From Elmis aenea (Eukaryota > Arthropoda > Insecta > Coleoptera > Elmidae), in contig OX393577.1 in assembly GCA_947652605.1 (NCBI GenBank), positions 54,460,108-54,524,107 on the forward strand: a stretch of DNA of 64,000 bases. The letters run 5' to 3'. The translations under genes were made by a program, and so were the position numbers. This document shows positions 22,221 through 34,733 of this stretch, piece after piece. The notes below the pieces were generated by a model. It was not told where the DNA came from and searched no databases. It saw only the letters and a program-made list of their open reading frames with translations. The stretch's first letter is position 1, and every line of letters starts with the position of its first letter.

Positions 22221-23480
22221 TAATCATTATTAAATCTGTTACTTTTTAGATATTTTCCAAAATATTAAAACTTGAATTTTTAACAAAGACATGTTATAAC
22301 ACACATTTTAAGCCACTTGCTATAAAGGTATAAAGTATACAAGCTTTGTATAATAATTATTAAAAAAGTCCATGAATAATTCCCAATTATGTTAAGGCTT
22401 AAAAAATATATGGTATATTGAATTTGATGTTATTGCATGATTTCAATCTTTTATATTTGCTTAATTTATTTTTACTAGTAATCAAAGTACATTGTGCAAT
22501 GCGTGATTCATCTACTTGCATATTATCGCATTTAAAGAGAAAATTAAATTATGTTTATTGGCAAGATTAAATCGCCGCCTTCTATTTCACCTCTGCTGAG
22601 TCTATAAATAAAACCTGCTGGCTGAATCAGTTCGCTGCATAAATTTGAACAGTTGCGTTTTGTACAGTACCGAAAGTTGGGTTGCCTACAGATTTTTTAG
22701 GTTTTGAAATAAACTTTGGGTCAATTGAAAACTTGTCTTAAAATTTTGTCGTAAAAAATTCTAGATCTACTAAAATCTTGCACAGGAAAAGTATGTATAT
22801 GATGCGCAATCGTTATTGTTATTACGTTCCAATAGATTAGTCGCTCGTGATCATGTCTTTTAAGAGCAACTTAAACAACACTGCCAAAGTTCATGTTTTT
22901 TTTTTGACTTATTTGACGATACATAACCTGCGTTTGGTTACTATACAGATAGTGAGTCGGTTGTTCAATTCAATAGTGTAAGTCCGGGCGTTCAGCTGAG
23001 AGGGATAATAAAGGTGCAGTAGAGCTAAACTGTGCCCAATTCATTGTAGTACTTAATGTACTTAGCTTCAAAAAAAAATTAAACTGGGTCAATGGGAACC
23101 TCACAATCTCACTGATTGCGATTGTAAACTACTTACATGCTGAGGCGTGCACATTTTCGCAATTCTCGAAGCGCAAGGAAGACTGGCTGAATTTGGTAGA
23201 AACTGGGGATGGAAATTTGATGCTGTATCGCAACTACATACTCTATTTAGCGATTAAAAACAAATGTTACAGTTCATATATTGTACTGTATGGTGGGAAA
23301 TTCATTATTTTAATTACCAAATTGATTTGATTGTTTGAACAATTTTGATCGTGGCCATGTGTGAAAATAAGTAACATTAATCTCACGTACAGAGTTTATA
23401 GTAATTTTTCACAAAAGAGTATGGTGAACTTGAATTTATACGTGAAAAGTTGGAAGCGCTTCATGGAGAAAACTCCCACA
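22221..23480. other. No recognised gene; one weak coding-like frame
   Basis: At about 23150-23260 the plus strand reads FSKRKEDWLNLVETGDGNL and MLYRNYILYLA without a stop for about 50 codons, with better codon balance than the surroundings. No splice sites or homology pattern stand out, and I do not call it a gene. The rest is ordinary AT-rich DNA. Confidence 0.3.
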
Positions 23481-23489
23481 TATTTTTAA

Positions 23490-24762
23490 GTAAAATACCG
23501 AGAGTAACTCCCGATAGTTACTCTCCCAAAAAAATTTAAAACCGCTTTTGCTTGCAGCTCAGCCGTCCTTAGAAATATTGACTTGAAATTTGGACGTGAG
23601 CGGTGCGTAGCCGATGCGAATATACGATTTAAAAATTAGCAAAATCTGTCAAAGAGTTTTCGAGGTTTGGCGATTTTCATTTTATACAAAACGTCGCTAG
23701 CTTACAAGTGACTTAGTCGGTCGCGTGAGTTCGTTACTAACATCGCGCCGGGCCCCCTCAGTTTTTTAATCTGCAAGAATCGAGCTCGCTGATGATTTAA
23801 GATTCAACTTTCTACTACAAATAATAACAAAGTAACGAACATTTAAATATTACACATTTTTCCTGTTTAAATATATGTAATTTCGTACGCGAACAAAAGT
23901 ATTAGTATTCCTTTCCGTGTGGACTCGATCGAATAGCTCGAGTAAAGTGTTACACATCAAATTAAACGTCGTTTCTTTCTTTACACGCTGGTTTTTTGAA
24001 ATTTAAAATTGGACAATTATTTACCGAGCAATGAACGATTTCCTAAAAAATTTAACCCGAAATTTTTATCGTTTTTTGTTTAGTGCGAAACCAATTTGGC
24101 GTATCAAATTAAGAGTTTATCGTTAAACGTAAAGCAATCTTTTCTCTCTTCAAAAATAAAAAGATATCTAAAATCGGCCCATGGTTTATCGATGAACGAT
24201 TTAGTGAAAAGAGGCAATTTCAATGGCAAAATGCTTTTTTTTTCGACAAAATTGCACAAAAGTTGTATCTACGCGTTTTGCGGAGTCATTTCGAAATTTA
24301 CTATTGCGCATTTTTCGTGAAAAGTAAAACGACCCTTGCTCTTCTCGAATATGTAAAGATACTCAAATTCGCTTCAGTGGTTTTCGAGTTATGAATGATT
24401 TCGTGAGATGATGCGATCGTTACGGCAAAGCAATTCTTTTAGCGGCCTGGCGAATTTGCAACGGTCAAACCTTCTCTAATTTAATTTTTTTTTTAACGTG
24501 TACTATTTTAGATACACCATTTTTTTCCCTTTAAGAACATATAATATAATCTCACTTTCGAGTTAAATTTAGACATTAAAATTATAAAAATAGTCGCCGA
24601 AGAGAGTTGACAGAGCGTGTTGACTTGAAAGCTACTTGATAAAAGTCAGCTCTCGGAGAGTGGCTCGCCGCTTTTCGTGATTTACTCTTAGGGGTGTGTC
24701 CATTGGCGATGCTGCTATCGAGAGCAACTCGCCAGTATTTACTCTCAAGTGGAAAGGCACCG
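23490..24762. mobile_element. Possible larger relative of the 11736 Harbinger-type MITE
   Basis: The right end (about 24680-24762) is a diverged match to the end of the 11736 MITE: TTTACTCTCAAGTGG then AAAGGCACCG, followed by TTA at 24763-24765. The left limit is uncertain; GAGAGTAACTCCCGATAGTTACTCTCCC-like sequence starts near 23495 but no matching terminus is clear. The interior (23540-24440) is less AT-rich than its surroundings and includes about three degenerate units carrying ATGAACGATTT-like strings near 24030, 24191 and 24388. No transposase found. Confidence 0.4.
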
Positions 24763-24766
24763 TTAG

Positions 24767-24889
24767 GGTCTGGAAGACCTATGGATGCAAGAAAAGAACA
24801 AACTCGCGTTCGATGTCAAGACTGCTTACAGCAGAACAAAATTTTTGCTGATAGGAATTTCTCAAGAATATTTTGATGAGAAGACATAG
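24767..24889 (+). other. Short coding-like fragment, unrecognised
   Basis: Directly after the TTA at the end of the MITE-like sequence, one frame reads GLEDLWMQEKNKLAFDVKTA then YSRTKFLLIGISQEYF and stops at 24887-24889. Composition is protein-like, but there is no start, no clear splice site and no family I recognise. It could be a remnant of the same gene or retrocopy as the 25436 segment. Confidence 0.2.
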
Positions 24890-25435
24890 GAACTCTTTTG
24901 CAAAATTAGAGGCCATGTAGTGGATTCCCCGCCATCAAAAAATGCCAAAATTCAATCGTCTGATGACTAAAGGTTGCTGATTGTAAAATGCGGAAGACAA
25001 CCTTTCGGTTAAATACATGTAGAAGGGTTCTACAATTATGGGAGTAGTTTATAGTAAAGCCATTTAAAATTTATAAATTGCTTTACATAAAAAATAGCAA
25101 AATTCTTATCGGCCAATAAAATGCGGTTTTTCATTTATCTAGGTCTAGGTCATTGGCTTTGTTGAGCTATAGCATTATTCTTAGTCCTAATTTAGCATCC
25201 TGCTACTTTTATTTATCCTCAAACCTTAAAAAATTTTAAAGAAAGACAGTTTTAATCTGATAAAGAAGTTAAGGCCGCTTTAAAAAAAATATTTTCCAGG
25301 CCTGACAAAAGCTATGTTTTAACAGGATAAGCCTATAGGAAAACGTTGGAATAAATGTGTAGCTATACAAAAATGTTATGTTGAAGTATAACATTTTGAT
25401 TTAGCCCATGTCCTTTTTACTACTATTTTCGTCAG

Positions 25436-25688
25436 CTACAAAAGTTTGCTTAAAAACGAGGCACTGCAACTGCAAGGACAAAACAGCAGCGAGTGTATGT
25501 CCTACACGACAACGCTAGACCTCATGTTGACCATGACCAAGTCACGCGTAGAAGCTATGGGATCCAGGCTTGACGTTGCTAACTTGCGCGTAGTCCTGAT
25601 CTTATTTGGAGAGCCATCTTCAGCAAACATATCTGATGATAGCGCTGAGCTTTACAATTGGTTGGTGAAAATGAATGAGTCTGCTTAA
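25436..25688 (+). other. Candidate 3'-terminal exon or pseudogene fragment, unrecognised
   Basis: A pyrimidine-rich tract ending gtcag (25435) precedes an 84-codon open segment with balanced codon use, visibly more GC-rich than the surrounding DNA. The frame reads YKSLLKNEALQLQGQNSSE, passes MTKSRVEAMGSRLDVANLRV and ends LYNWLVKMNESA at TAA 25686-25688. An AATAAA follows 12 bases later (25701-25706), where a polyadenylation signal would be expected. Only the acceptor, stop and poly(A) signal support an exon; no upstream exon is identified. A retrocopy or transposon remnant is equally possible. Confidence 0.35.
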
Positions 25689-25899
25689 TCGAAAAAATTA
25701 AATAAAGAAGGAATATGTTTTTGCTAAAACTTGCAGTAACGTTAAGTTTGACTAAAAACAGCAGGGAAAATTATTACAAGGTATTTGCTTACGATATTTG
25801 ATCTACATACTTGTTAATAACCCATTTCTGCAACTAATCAAAATTTTAAATTAACTTATATTTCTTTTGTTTACAATAATTTACACCACGAATTATTTG

Positions 25900-26163
25900 T
25901 GTGTGGATCTCTTACAGTCAAAGTGTTGGCACATTGTCATGAATCTAGTGTGTGCTAATAGCGTTATCCTGAAGCAACAGGAAACTTTTACGAAGATGTT
26001 AATAGCAGATTTCCCAATTATTCGTATAAATACGGATTTTCTCGGCATATTTCGATTGGACGCCGGTCAGCATCTCGCCTAGACGGAATTAGTCATCCGC
26101 CGGCCTCTTTAAACTTAACTCTGGACCACCGACGAAGAACAACTGGAACATAATCCGTCTTAA
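25900..26163 (+). promoter_or_regulatory. Possible 5' exon ending in a GTAAGT donor
   Basis: A stretch of higher GC ends TCCGTCTTAAC|GTAAGTT, an excellent match to a 5' splice site. There is no long open frame directly upstream of the donor, so if used it would more likely be an untranslated first exon. GGTCAGCATC at about 26065 could act as an initiator. This is inference from composition and one splice-site match. Confidence 0.22.
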
Positions 26164-26164
26164 C

Positions 26165-27311
26165 GTAAGTTACAATAAATATTTCTTAATAACAAAGCTT
26201 AATTTAACAAGAATTACGCTGCAACAACACTAATTTTCGGAAAACAGATGCCTGCCTTTAAATGTTGTAAACATTTCAGCGTTTTATGTTTACGATATCT
26301 CGTAGGACTGAATTTTTATATGGCTTTGCTTAGATAATTATACAGGATTTGTTTACTTTTTATAATAATAACTCGATCATTCTAGTAATATCTGTTTGCG
26401 TTTGTTATTTTCAACGATTTTGCAACGTGCTTATTCACTGTGCTGCGCAGACGAAAATATCTCGAAAATATTTGTGTCGTTTCATAAATTTCTTTAGTAA
26501 TTGTCAACAGGCAAATTACTATATTTACACTACGTTAAGTGCTTTTTTATTTCTTTATTTTGCCAGACGAAATCTAATTAAAACAAATGGCTAACGCATG
26601 TGCTGTAAGCGCAACGTAATACCACATTTTGGGCGCTATTCTCATTCAAAATAAATGTACTTGACTAAATTTCACATTTCAAAGTTAATTTAAAACGCTG
26701 CTATCAACATCTGCACGAACATTTCGAATTGAAAAACGAAATTTATTATTAAATGTGTGGCGTGTCGATGAAAAATTTGATTACGGATCTGTCATAATAA
26801 CAATACATTGGAGGAAAAAAAGCAAAACACTTGGCAGTGTTTAAATACAGACGGGTTTCTTTCCATTGGTGTTAAACTAAAAAACCCTGGAAGTGGAAAT
26901 AGAACATCTCTATCTTTTTCTCGCTAATATATTATTTTAATTAGGTCGGAGACATAAATTTATTTACTAAATCGATGCGCTTTGCTGAACAAACTAATGC
27001 AATGTTTTTTATATTCTCATTTAATAAAAATAACAATAGATTCTGAATGATCTACAACATGAAAAAGTTTATAATAGTGTATTGTATTTAAAATACTGCA
27101 AAAAAAAACGCAAAATACAAATCTTCAAAATATCCATGTAACATTCATTAATTGTAAATACATAAATATATTGCTCACCATAGTTACTTGTAACAGAATG
27201 TATATTTTGTGTTATTTATATACTTTCGCCATTAATAAAATTCCCTGAACGTACGAATTCGAAATTTCGACGAATTTACACATTTTGAGGACCCCTGAAT
27301 CCACGTCCTTG
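26165..27311. other. AT-rich DNA, nothing recognised
   Basis: No terminal repeats, coding segment or RNA gene supported. Confidence 0.4.
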
Positions 27312-28058
27312 TACAGGGTGGCCTATTTTCGATGCCCATACAGGGTATCTCGGTTATTATCAGATATAGAAAAAACTAGGTACGTAGTCTCGAGTTCTTT
27401 TTTCTAGAGAAATTCATTGCCGTAAACAGATGTTTGATATCTTTTTTAATTTTCTAAATAAAGACAAAAACCGATTTTTGGCACTTTTCAAAAATGTTAA
27501 ATATCTCGCTTAAACGAAAAGATAAAAAAAAACTTTAATAACATTTTTGGCATGGTTTTTTGTCCTTAATAAGATAGCTATGTTCATTTTTTTACCCATA
27601 CAAATATTGTTATTACACCTTACTTTTTTATTTTAAATGGCCACCATAGTTGGCTTTGACATGAATCTATAGCTTATTTTTTGCGCTTTTCAAAAATATA
27701 TAATTTGCTTATGGTTGCTATTTAAAATAAGAAAGTTAGGTGTAATATATCAATATTCGTACGAGTAAAAAACAATTGAACATCGCTATCTTATTAAGGA
27801 CAACAAACCATGCCAAAAATGTTATTAAAGTTTTTTCTATCTTTTCGTTTAAGCGAGATATTTAAAATTTTTGAAAAGTGCCAAAAATCGGTTTTTGGCT
27901 ATATATCGAAAATTAAATAAGATATCAAAAATCTGTTTACGGAAATGAATTTCTCTCGAAAAAAGAACTCAAGACTACGTACTTCGTTTTTTTCTATATC
28001 TGATAATAACCGAGATAACCTGTATGGTGTATGGGCATCGAAAATAATCCACCCTGTA
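27312..28058. mobile_element. Foldback element, TACAGGGTGGCCTATTTTCGATGCCC family
   Basis: The left end, TACAGGGTGGCCTATTTTCG then ATGCCCAT, is mirrored by ATGGGCATCGAAAATAATCC then ACCCTGTA. The arms are long (about 350 bp each), including TACGTAGTCTCGAG, AGCGAGAT and TTTTTGAAAAGTGCC. Both arms carry a version of the shared loop motif: CCACCATAGTTGGCTTTGAC on the left (27641-27660) and CTTATGGTTGCTATTTAAAA on the right (about 27709-27728). A truncated second copy lies at 46147-46720. Noncoding. Confidence 0.9.
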
Positions 28059-29449
28059 CTTGTACATTTTCGAAATTAGTTTACGAGAGAGCCTTCAATA
28101 GATTGTATAGTTGATATTTAAAACAAATGATATAATTGCACACAATATTAAGTAATACAACAAAACAAAAGCTGTTCACATTTTTACGTTAATCCTTACA
28201 AAAACAAAAACTGATACACAAAAATATTTTGTTTATGTGGAAATTAAGTTTATATTAGGAGCTATAGCAAAATCCTAAAAGATTATTTTGTTAAAAGTTA
28301 AATCAGATTTATTAAATATAATCAAAGTTTTATTTAATCTTTTCCAAAAAAAGACTTCTACAATTATTTAAAATTAATATGTTTTAAAGCTTATATTCCC
28401 AATTCTTTATTATTTATTACTATCTCAATATTAGGATTTTAAAAATTTTAGTAGTTTGGATTTTTTAAATGGAAAATTAACCAATTTATTACATTCTTTA
28501 GCAAATTTTTATCTCTACATTTGCAACCTCTCTGGTACAAAATAATATTTTTTATTTCTTTTACTGCAGATACTATTTACTACACAAATATTTTATATAG
28601 CCTTTTGAATTCTAATGAACTTTTTTGTATGCATTTTTTTGTAACTCCTAAAATAAAGGCACTTTACTCTTGCCAATATTTCTAAAATCGCGAGTCATAC
28701 ATTTTTATCAAACTTTTTTTTTTATTTTAAAATTTGTTTTAGGTCATGCTCCAACCTTAAACAGGTTTTTATATTTTTTTTAATTGACAATTAATTTTTT
28801 TCATTTGTGCAGACTTTTTGAATGCATAAAAATCCTGTAAATAATAATTTTGTTTTAAAACTTTCCTATAATAAAAATTTCCATCTTTAAGTCAAATATT
28901 TACCAACAATGTATTTGCAACAAAAATAGAATGTAGGTACGTCTATAATTAATCTTGTTAATAAAATCACAATGATGATAATATTAAAATAAACTTTCAT
29001 ATATTGTTATAATCTAACTATGTGCGCGCAGACAATAACATTGTTAAGAACTATTATTAGCACGAGGTGTTATATTTATATAAATGTTTTATGACATAGA
29101 TTACTTTTTATTTTAAATAAATTTAAATAGGCTTCTTGATAATTGAATACAAATTAGTGAGTAAATAGCAGTCTAAAAATGTTTTATGGCCTATAGTTTA
29201 TGATGATTTCAAAGTTAAATGTAGGTACTGTATTTCTATTAAAATATTTATTATGTTGCAATAAAAATAGACATCTAAGGGTACGTCTGAATTGCCAGTA
29301 ATGTAATAGTTAAACAATAAAGAGTAGGACAATAGGTTCAAAAATTTTCACATTGTAGAGGATTACCAAAAACTGACGGGTTAAAAATTTTCACTAATTT
29401 TTATTTTCTATTTTGAATAAGATTGTAATGTATTTCTTATAATAAGCGA
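28059..29449. other. AT-rich DNA, nothing recognised
   Basis: No coding segment, RNA gene or paired repeat noticed. Confidence 0.4.
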
Positions 29450-29905
29450 GATCGCCATGCCAGAAATGTTATCTGGGAGTCTGGGACACCCTGCATAAAG
29501 ATATGCACCACGGTCTTCTAAATCTAAAAGAATAAAAAATGTACCAATACAAGTATTTTGTTTACAAAACCCAAGTTTTATCTTTACACTGTAATTCAGA
29601 ACGAAGATTTAGGTATTTAATTTCCGTTTTTGCTGTTAGATTCCTCTGATAAAATTGAATCAATATTGCCCTAAATTTTTTTGTTATGTCTTTAGTAACC
29701 GTAATATCCCTACTAATAATGCGATCCAAATCGGAACACCTGGTATATGTGCATATTTTTCTAACAATTTGTTAATGTTATATATTTCATAAAATATGTC
29801 CACTGGTAACATAAAAATCAAATATGGCACCCATAATGGATTAAAAATTTGACTATCGCATCTTAGAATTAAGTAGGATGAGCTAATTTTAACAACGCCT
29901 TGCAT
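29450..29905. repeat. Fragments of foldback elements
   Basis: AAGCGAGATCGCCATGCC with GGGACACCCTGC (29445-29496) is the right end of the CAGGGTGTCCCA group. CGATCCAAATCGGAACACCTGG (29722-29743) and ATGGCACCCATAATGG with TTTGACTATCGCATCTTA (29823-29868) resemble pieces of the 3477-type arm in inverted order. The open frame here is a by-product. Confidence 0.5.
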
Positions 29906-30785
29906 TAACGCCGTTAAAGTCCTTTCTAAATTATACTAATTTGTAACTATTTTTCGTTAAAGAAAATTTATATAAAATTTCATTCAAGAATTTAGCCTGG
30001 AAAATATGAATCATTTACATTGTACTATTTTGTGATACGAAATATATTTTGATTCCTTTTTAGTAACTTTTATTACATTTTGGTTACTTTTTAGAAACTT
30101 TTATTATATTTTGTTGACAACTTGAGTATTTATGTCAAATGTTTATTTTGAGAAAGCACAAAATTGAAATAAAATGATGTTGATCACTGAACAATCAACA
30201 ATGAACTGTGGATATTGTTTGCTTGTTTCAGTTAACCTAACCCACAAATGACATGCGGTCATAAGGTCATATACAGTAATACAGTTACAGTAGAATACGC
30301 ATGCGCGCATTTTAAATATTGAATGCAATTAGAGCAGGCCGTAATTTCGTCCGAATTTTTCTTTCAAGATTTTTAGTTTCTGATTGACACGGTACAATAA
30401 AATCGTATACGATTTTCTTAAACGAAAAAATAGTATTATATAAAACAGACTTAAGATGGAACCTACGAACACCAAATTACAAATTTCCATATTAGTAAAA
30501 ACAGAAGATACACATTTTTAGTTTTAGTTTAGTTTTAGTTCTTAATTAACAACTAAACACACATTTTTATGCTAAATTTTTATCATTCTATTGTCTTATC
30601 TTTAACTTAAAAAAGAGGAGAGTTGAGTCCGTTTTCGGTTAAACCGAAAGTTGTATCGTAAACATACAAAAAAAAAGTTTATGAGATTTAGTAATTGTCT
30701 CATCACACTGGTCCAATGAATGCATAAATAAGTTTAAAAAATGGTCAAATTAAATCTTAATTATAAACAAAATGTCAATCGAAAA
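29906..30785. other. AT-rich DNA, nothing firm
   Basis: GAGTCCGTTTTCGGTTAAACCGAAAG-type sequence near 30625-30650 is a small relic of the 32687 foldback family. Nothing else recognised. Confidence 0.4.
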
Positions 30786-31500
30786 AAAATTAAACTTTCT
30801 TGTTTTTTTCTTTCAATTGTTCCAAAATTACCGCTTGTATAGCCTACTTAAAAATAATACGTAGCTCTAATAATTAACCATAAAATCGCGAATTAAAAAA
30901 AAAAACAATTTTAGGTATAAAACAGGCTTAATGTTTTTAAAGGACAATTAAGTTTCTATAAAATTGTGTAAAAGCTTTACGGTGTCGTGTTAAAAAAAAA
31001 GATATCGATTTTTAAAGTTTCACAAGCTTGACCAAGCTCAAAAAACGCCCTATTTTTATTTTTTGAATGTAGCTCTAGTGCAAAGTGCTAATTAATTTTT
31101 TGTCAATTTAAATTACAAACGAATTTCTACTGCTTTTTCAAAGTTGTTTTTATGTTATTATTATCTAACATTTAAAAACTTTGAAAGGGCAGTAGAATTT
31201 CCAAAAATATTTTTGGAAAGTGCTGTGTCGCTTAAAATATCCATAAAAATGTAAATTTCACGAAAACGGTTGACTTTTTAAACCCCTATAATTTCATACA
31301 GTTTTTGAAGTATATTTAAAGGGAAATACAAAACTATAGGTACAGGGTGCTTTATTCAAGTCTTAAAAGTTTGAGTCCGTTTCCGATTGAACCGGAAGTC
31401 GCATTGAAATCTCAATATTTTTATCAAATCCGGAACATATGATAATCAAATTTCATTGTAATATCTTTTATAGTTTCTAAATATTTGTCTATTTCCATAT
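30786..31500. mobile_element. Diverged right-arm relic of the 32687 foldback family
   Basis: The order of motifs follows the right half of the 32687-34076 element: CTTGTTTTTTTCTTTCAATTG, AGCCTACTT, TAAAATCGCG, TTTTAGGTATAAAACAGGC, AAAAACGCCC, then GAGTCCGTTTCCGATTGAAC and ATATTTTTATCAAATCCGG. Divergence and deletions are substantial, so it is an old copy. The left arm is missing. Confidence 0.75.
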
Positions 31501-32686
31501 ACGCAGCTCTCTTGTATAACAAGGAAACCAAAAAATAAAAATTTTAGGTCCCAATATTTTTTTAAATTTACTGTCATAAAATAAGAAAACTTTAAGCATT
31601 GAACTGTTTTTAAGCTTGTTTTTATAACTCTGTACATGTGCTAATGCTCTGACCAGACTAATTTTGATTGGACACGTGTGACATGCGCAAAAGCTAAAAT
31701 TTCGTTTGTATTGAGTTAACAATACTTAAAGTTCTGTGTATGTGTTGGCGAATCTATACATAGAACAAGCTAGACAATTAGTTATCGGCTCGTTACATAC
31801 TTTCTGTGAATAGGGTGGTATTCCTAAAGCTCGAAATAACATAGAAACGTGGTGTCGGATCGCAATACGTAACACCGTCGTAGTGTTGGGGAAAAGTTTC
31901 AGAAAACTTTAAGTCGTATGCGACGAAGGCTAAAATTAGTTGCTTCACTTAACAATGACACTGAAGGGTATGCCTACAGCTGGTGATGTCTATTAAAATT
32001 AGAATGTTATTTTAAAAAAATAATTTAACGGTGTAGATTAAAAATGTATTTAAAAAACAGTACAATTAATCTTAAAAACTTAATAGGAAAATGACAAATG
32101 TCATTGTTTTGTTACAAATAATTTAACTAATCTAATATCTTTAGGTGTCTGAAGGATTGGTTGTTTCGTAAAAATTGTTTGGCGAAGACTTGAAGTTATT
32201 TTTGTAAACCCAAAAGGAAGTTGGCCAAAGCCCATTCAGGTGTATCGTCCAAAATGTATTTTATTTTATAAGGCTATTATATTATCAACAAAGCAAGACG
32301 TTTACATTACACGCAAATCTGCCAAAATTAACAAACATCTGCTTCATAAAATTTACTGCACGCATCACGTTCAAAAACTATTTTATTTCTACGAACTGGA
32401 CGCAATTAGATGTTAAGTTAAAATCCATTGGTCATCAGTAAGAACATGAAATTGTAGTATTTTTAGCATTTAAACATTTGACTAATTCCTGATTTTCTTT
32501 AACATAAATGATTTTAAATAAAAATCGCTAATCTTTTTGTGAACGATCTCTTGTAAAAATGCAAAACCAGTTTTAAACCTCTCGCTCTTCTGCATCCGAT
32601 ACTTCACAAAAAAGTTCTTTGTTAAACCTATTTATTTTGCATACATGAATCACTTAAGCCCGTGTGACACTGTATAAATTTCTGTA
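31501..32686. other. AT-rich DNA with one dispersed-repeat match
   Basis: Sequence at 32470-32520 (CATTTGACTAATTCCTGATT, then TTCTTTAACATAAATGA) is close to 18950-18992 beside the LINE, so that host segment is part of a dispersed repeat. No gene supported. Confidence 0.4.
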
Positions 32687-34076
32687 TACAGGGATGCGCA
32701 AAAGTATGGAAACAAACAAATATCTAGAACACTATTCAAAATATTTTAATGAAATTTGGTATCTGACCGTTATCGTATATTCCGGTTTAGATAAAAATAT
32801 TGACGTTGCGATACGACTTCTGGTTCAACCGGAAACGGACCTAAACTTTATAATTTTAAATGGAACACCCTGTATATTATCATTGTTTTGGATTCCTCTT
32901 TAAATTTACTTCAAAAAATGTATTGGGTTGTATGGGGTTAAAGTCAACCGTTTTCGTTAAAATCACATTTTTATGAAAATTTTGAGCTATACAGCACTTT
33001 CAAAAATTTTCAACCTTTAAGAACTTTGAAATGGCAAGTAATTTTTTTTTTAAGTTTATGTTGTCAATAAGCTAACTAACACTTTGCACAACGTATATTT
33101 TAAAAATATTATACAGGGCGTTTTTTACGCTTGTTCAAACTTGTACAACTTTAAACATCGATAACTCATTTTTCTTAAATACAACACCCTGTATATTTTT
33201 ACTCATTTTTATAGAAAATTTAATTCTCTTTCGAAAACATAAAGGCTGTTTTTCACCTAAAACTGATATTTTCCGAGATATCGCGATTTTATTGTTAATT
33301 ATTAGGGCAACGTAATATTTTCAAGGAGGCTATGAAGGAAGACAGTGTTAAATTTGTACGGAAAAGATAAATTTATAACTTTCTTGTTTTTTTTTCTTTC
33401 AATTGTTTAAATTAACACTGTCTTCCTTCATAGCCTACTTGAAAATATTACGTTGCCCTAATAATTAACAATAAAATCGCGATATCTCGGAAAATATCAA
33501 TTTTAGGTGAAAAACAGCCTTTATGTTTTCGAAAGAGAAATCAATTTTCTATAAGAATGTGTAAAAATATACAGGGTGTTGTATTTAAGAAAAATGAGTT
33601 ATCAACGTTTAAAGTTGTACAAGTTTGAACAAGCGTAAAAAACGCCCTGTATAATATTTTTTAAATGTACGTTGTGCAAAGTGTTAGTAAGCTTATTGTC
33701 AACATAAACTTAAAAAAAAAATTACTTGCAATTTCAAAGTTCTTAAATGTTGAAAATTTTTAACAATGCTGTATAGCTCAAAATTTTCACAAAAATGTGA
33801 TTTTAACGAAAACGGTCGACTTAAGCTCCATACAACCTCAAACATTTTTTGAAGCAAATTTAAAGAGGAATCCAAAAATATAAAAATATACAGGGTGTTC
33901 CATTTAAAATTTCAAAGTTTGAGTCCGTTTCCGGTTGAACCGGAAGTCGTATCACAACCTCAATATTTTTATCGAATCCGGAATATACGATAACGGTCAA
34001 ATACCAAATTTCATTGAAATAATTTTAATAGTGTTCTAGATATTTGTTTGTTTCCATACTTTTGCGCATCCCTGTA
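32687..34076. mobile_element. Large foldback element, TACAGGGATGCGCAAAAGTATGG family
   Basis: TACAGGGATGCGCAAAAGTA at the left pairs with TACTTTTGCGCATCCCTGTA at the right. Arms of about 650 bp cover nearly all 1,390 bp with few differences, leaving a short loop around 33350-33410. The arms contain internal TACAGGG-like strings (33113, 33632, 33888), so smaller termini are embedded in larger arms. Related fragments occur at 30786-31500 and 62277-62545. No coding capacity. A transcript would fold into a long hairpin. Confidence 0.92.
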
Positions 34077-34733
34077 TATCTTTTGTCATATCTGTTTTTA
34101 TAAATAACTTGGAAAATTAAGCAAAACCATATTTCAACTAACAAGTTGTAAGTTAGCTATGAAACATGTTAAACAGGCAAGTTGGATTTGCAATAGTTTC
34201 TCCTCTTTCTAACGATATATTACTTATCATATTTTACCAATATTATTCTAAGTTTCTTATTCTGTTTCATAGCTAACTAGGAATTACATTAATAATATGC
34301 TTACTTGATATTCCGAGTTATTTATTTTAATAGATATGACAAGTGATATGTCATTAGAAAGAAGCACATTTAACTATTTTAAAGCCAACTTGATGGCCCT
34401 TAAGAAAAAATGAAGTTAGGGAAATATCTCAAAAAAAAAGTGAAAAAAAAAATATAAGATAATAGTTACAGTCAACATAAAAAAAATACCTTCAGGAGGC
34501 ACAAATAAAATTGACTTAATGAATAAGACAAAAAAGTTATGAAAGAATAAAGAAATTTGACATTTTTATATTTTTTGTTATAACTTCTGAAGTACGAGCA
34601 ATTTTGTACTTTTAAAAATGGATTGTGGCTCCTTTTTTGCAAAGGAATAATTAATCTAATTTAAATAAACCTGTATCTCTTATACTAAGCGAGATCCCTA
34701 TGCTGGAAAAGTATACTGGGACACCCTGTTTAA
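34077..34733. mobile_element. Decayed foldback, CAGGGTGTCCCA group
   Basis: Left-hand sequence at 34180-34250 (GGCAAGTTGGATTTGC, CTCTTTCTAACGATATATTACTT) is inverted at 34330-34400 (AGTGATATGTCATTAGAAAG, AAAGCCAACTTGATGGCCC). The right end shows AAGCGAGATCCCTATGCTGG then ACTGGGACACCCTGT. The left terminus is lost. A further half copy is at 12130-12260. Confidence 0.6.

Noticed and set aside
29684..29905. Minus-strand frame near 29.7 kb
   Set aside because: Made of foldback arm fragments.
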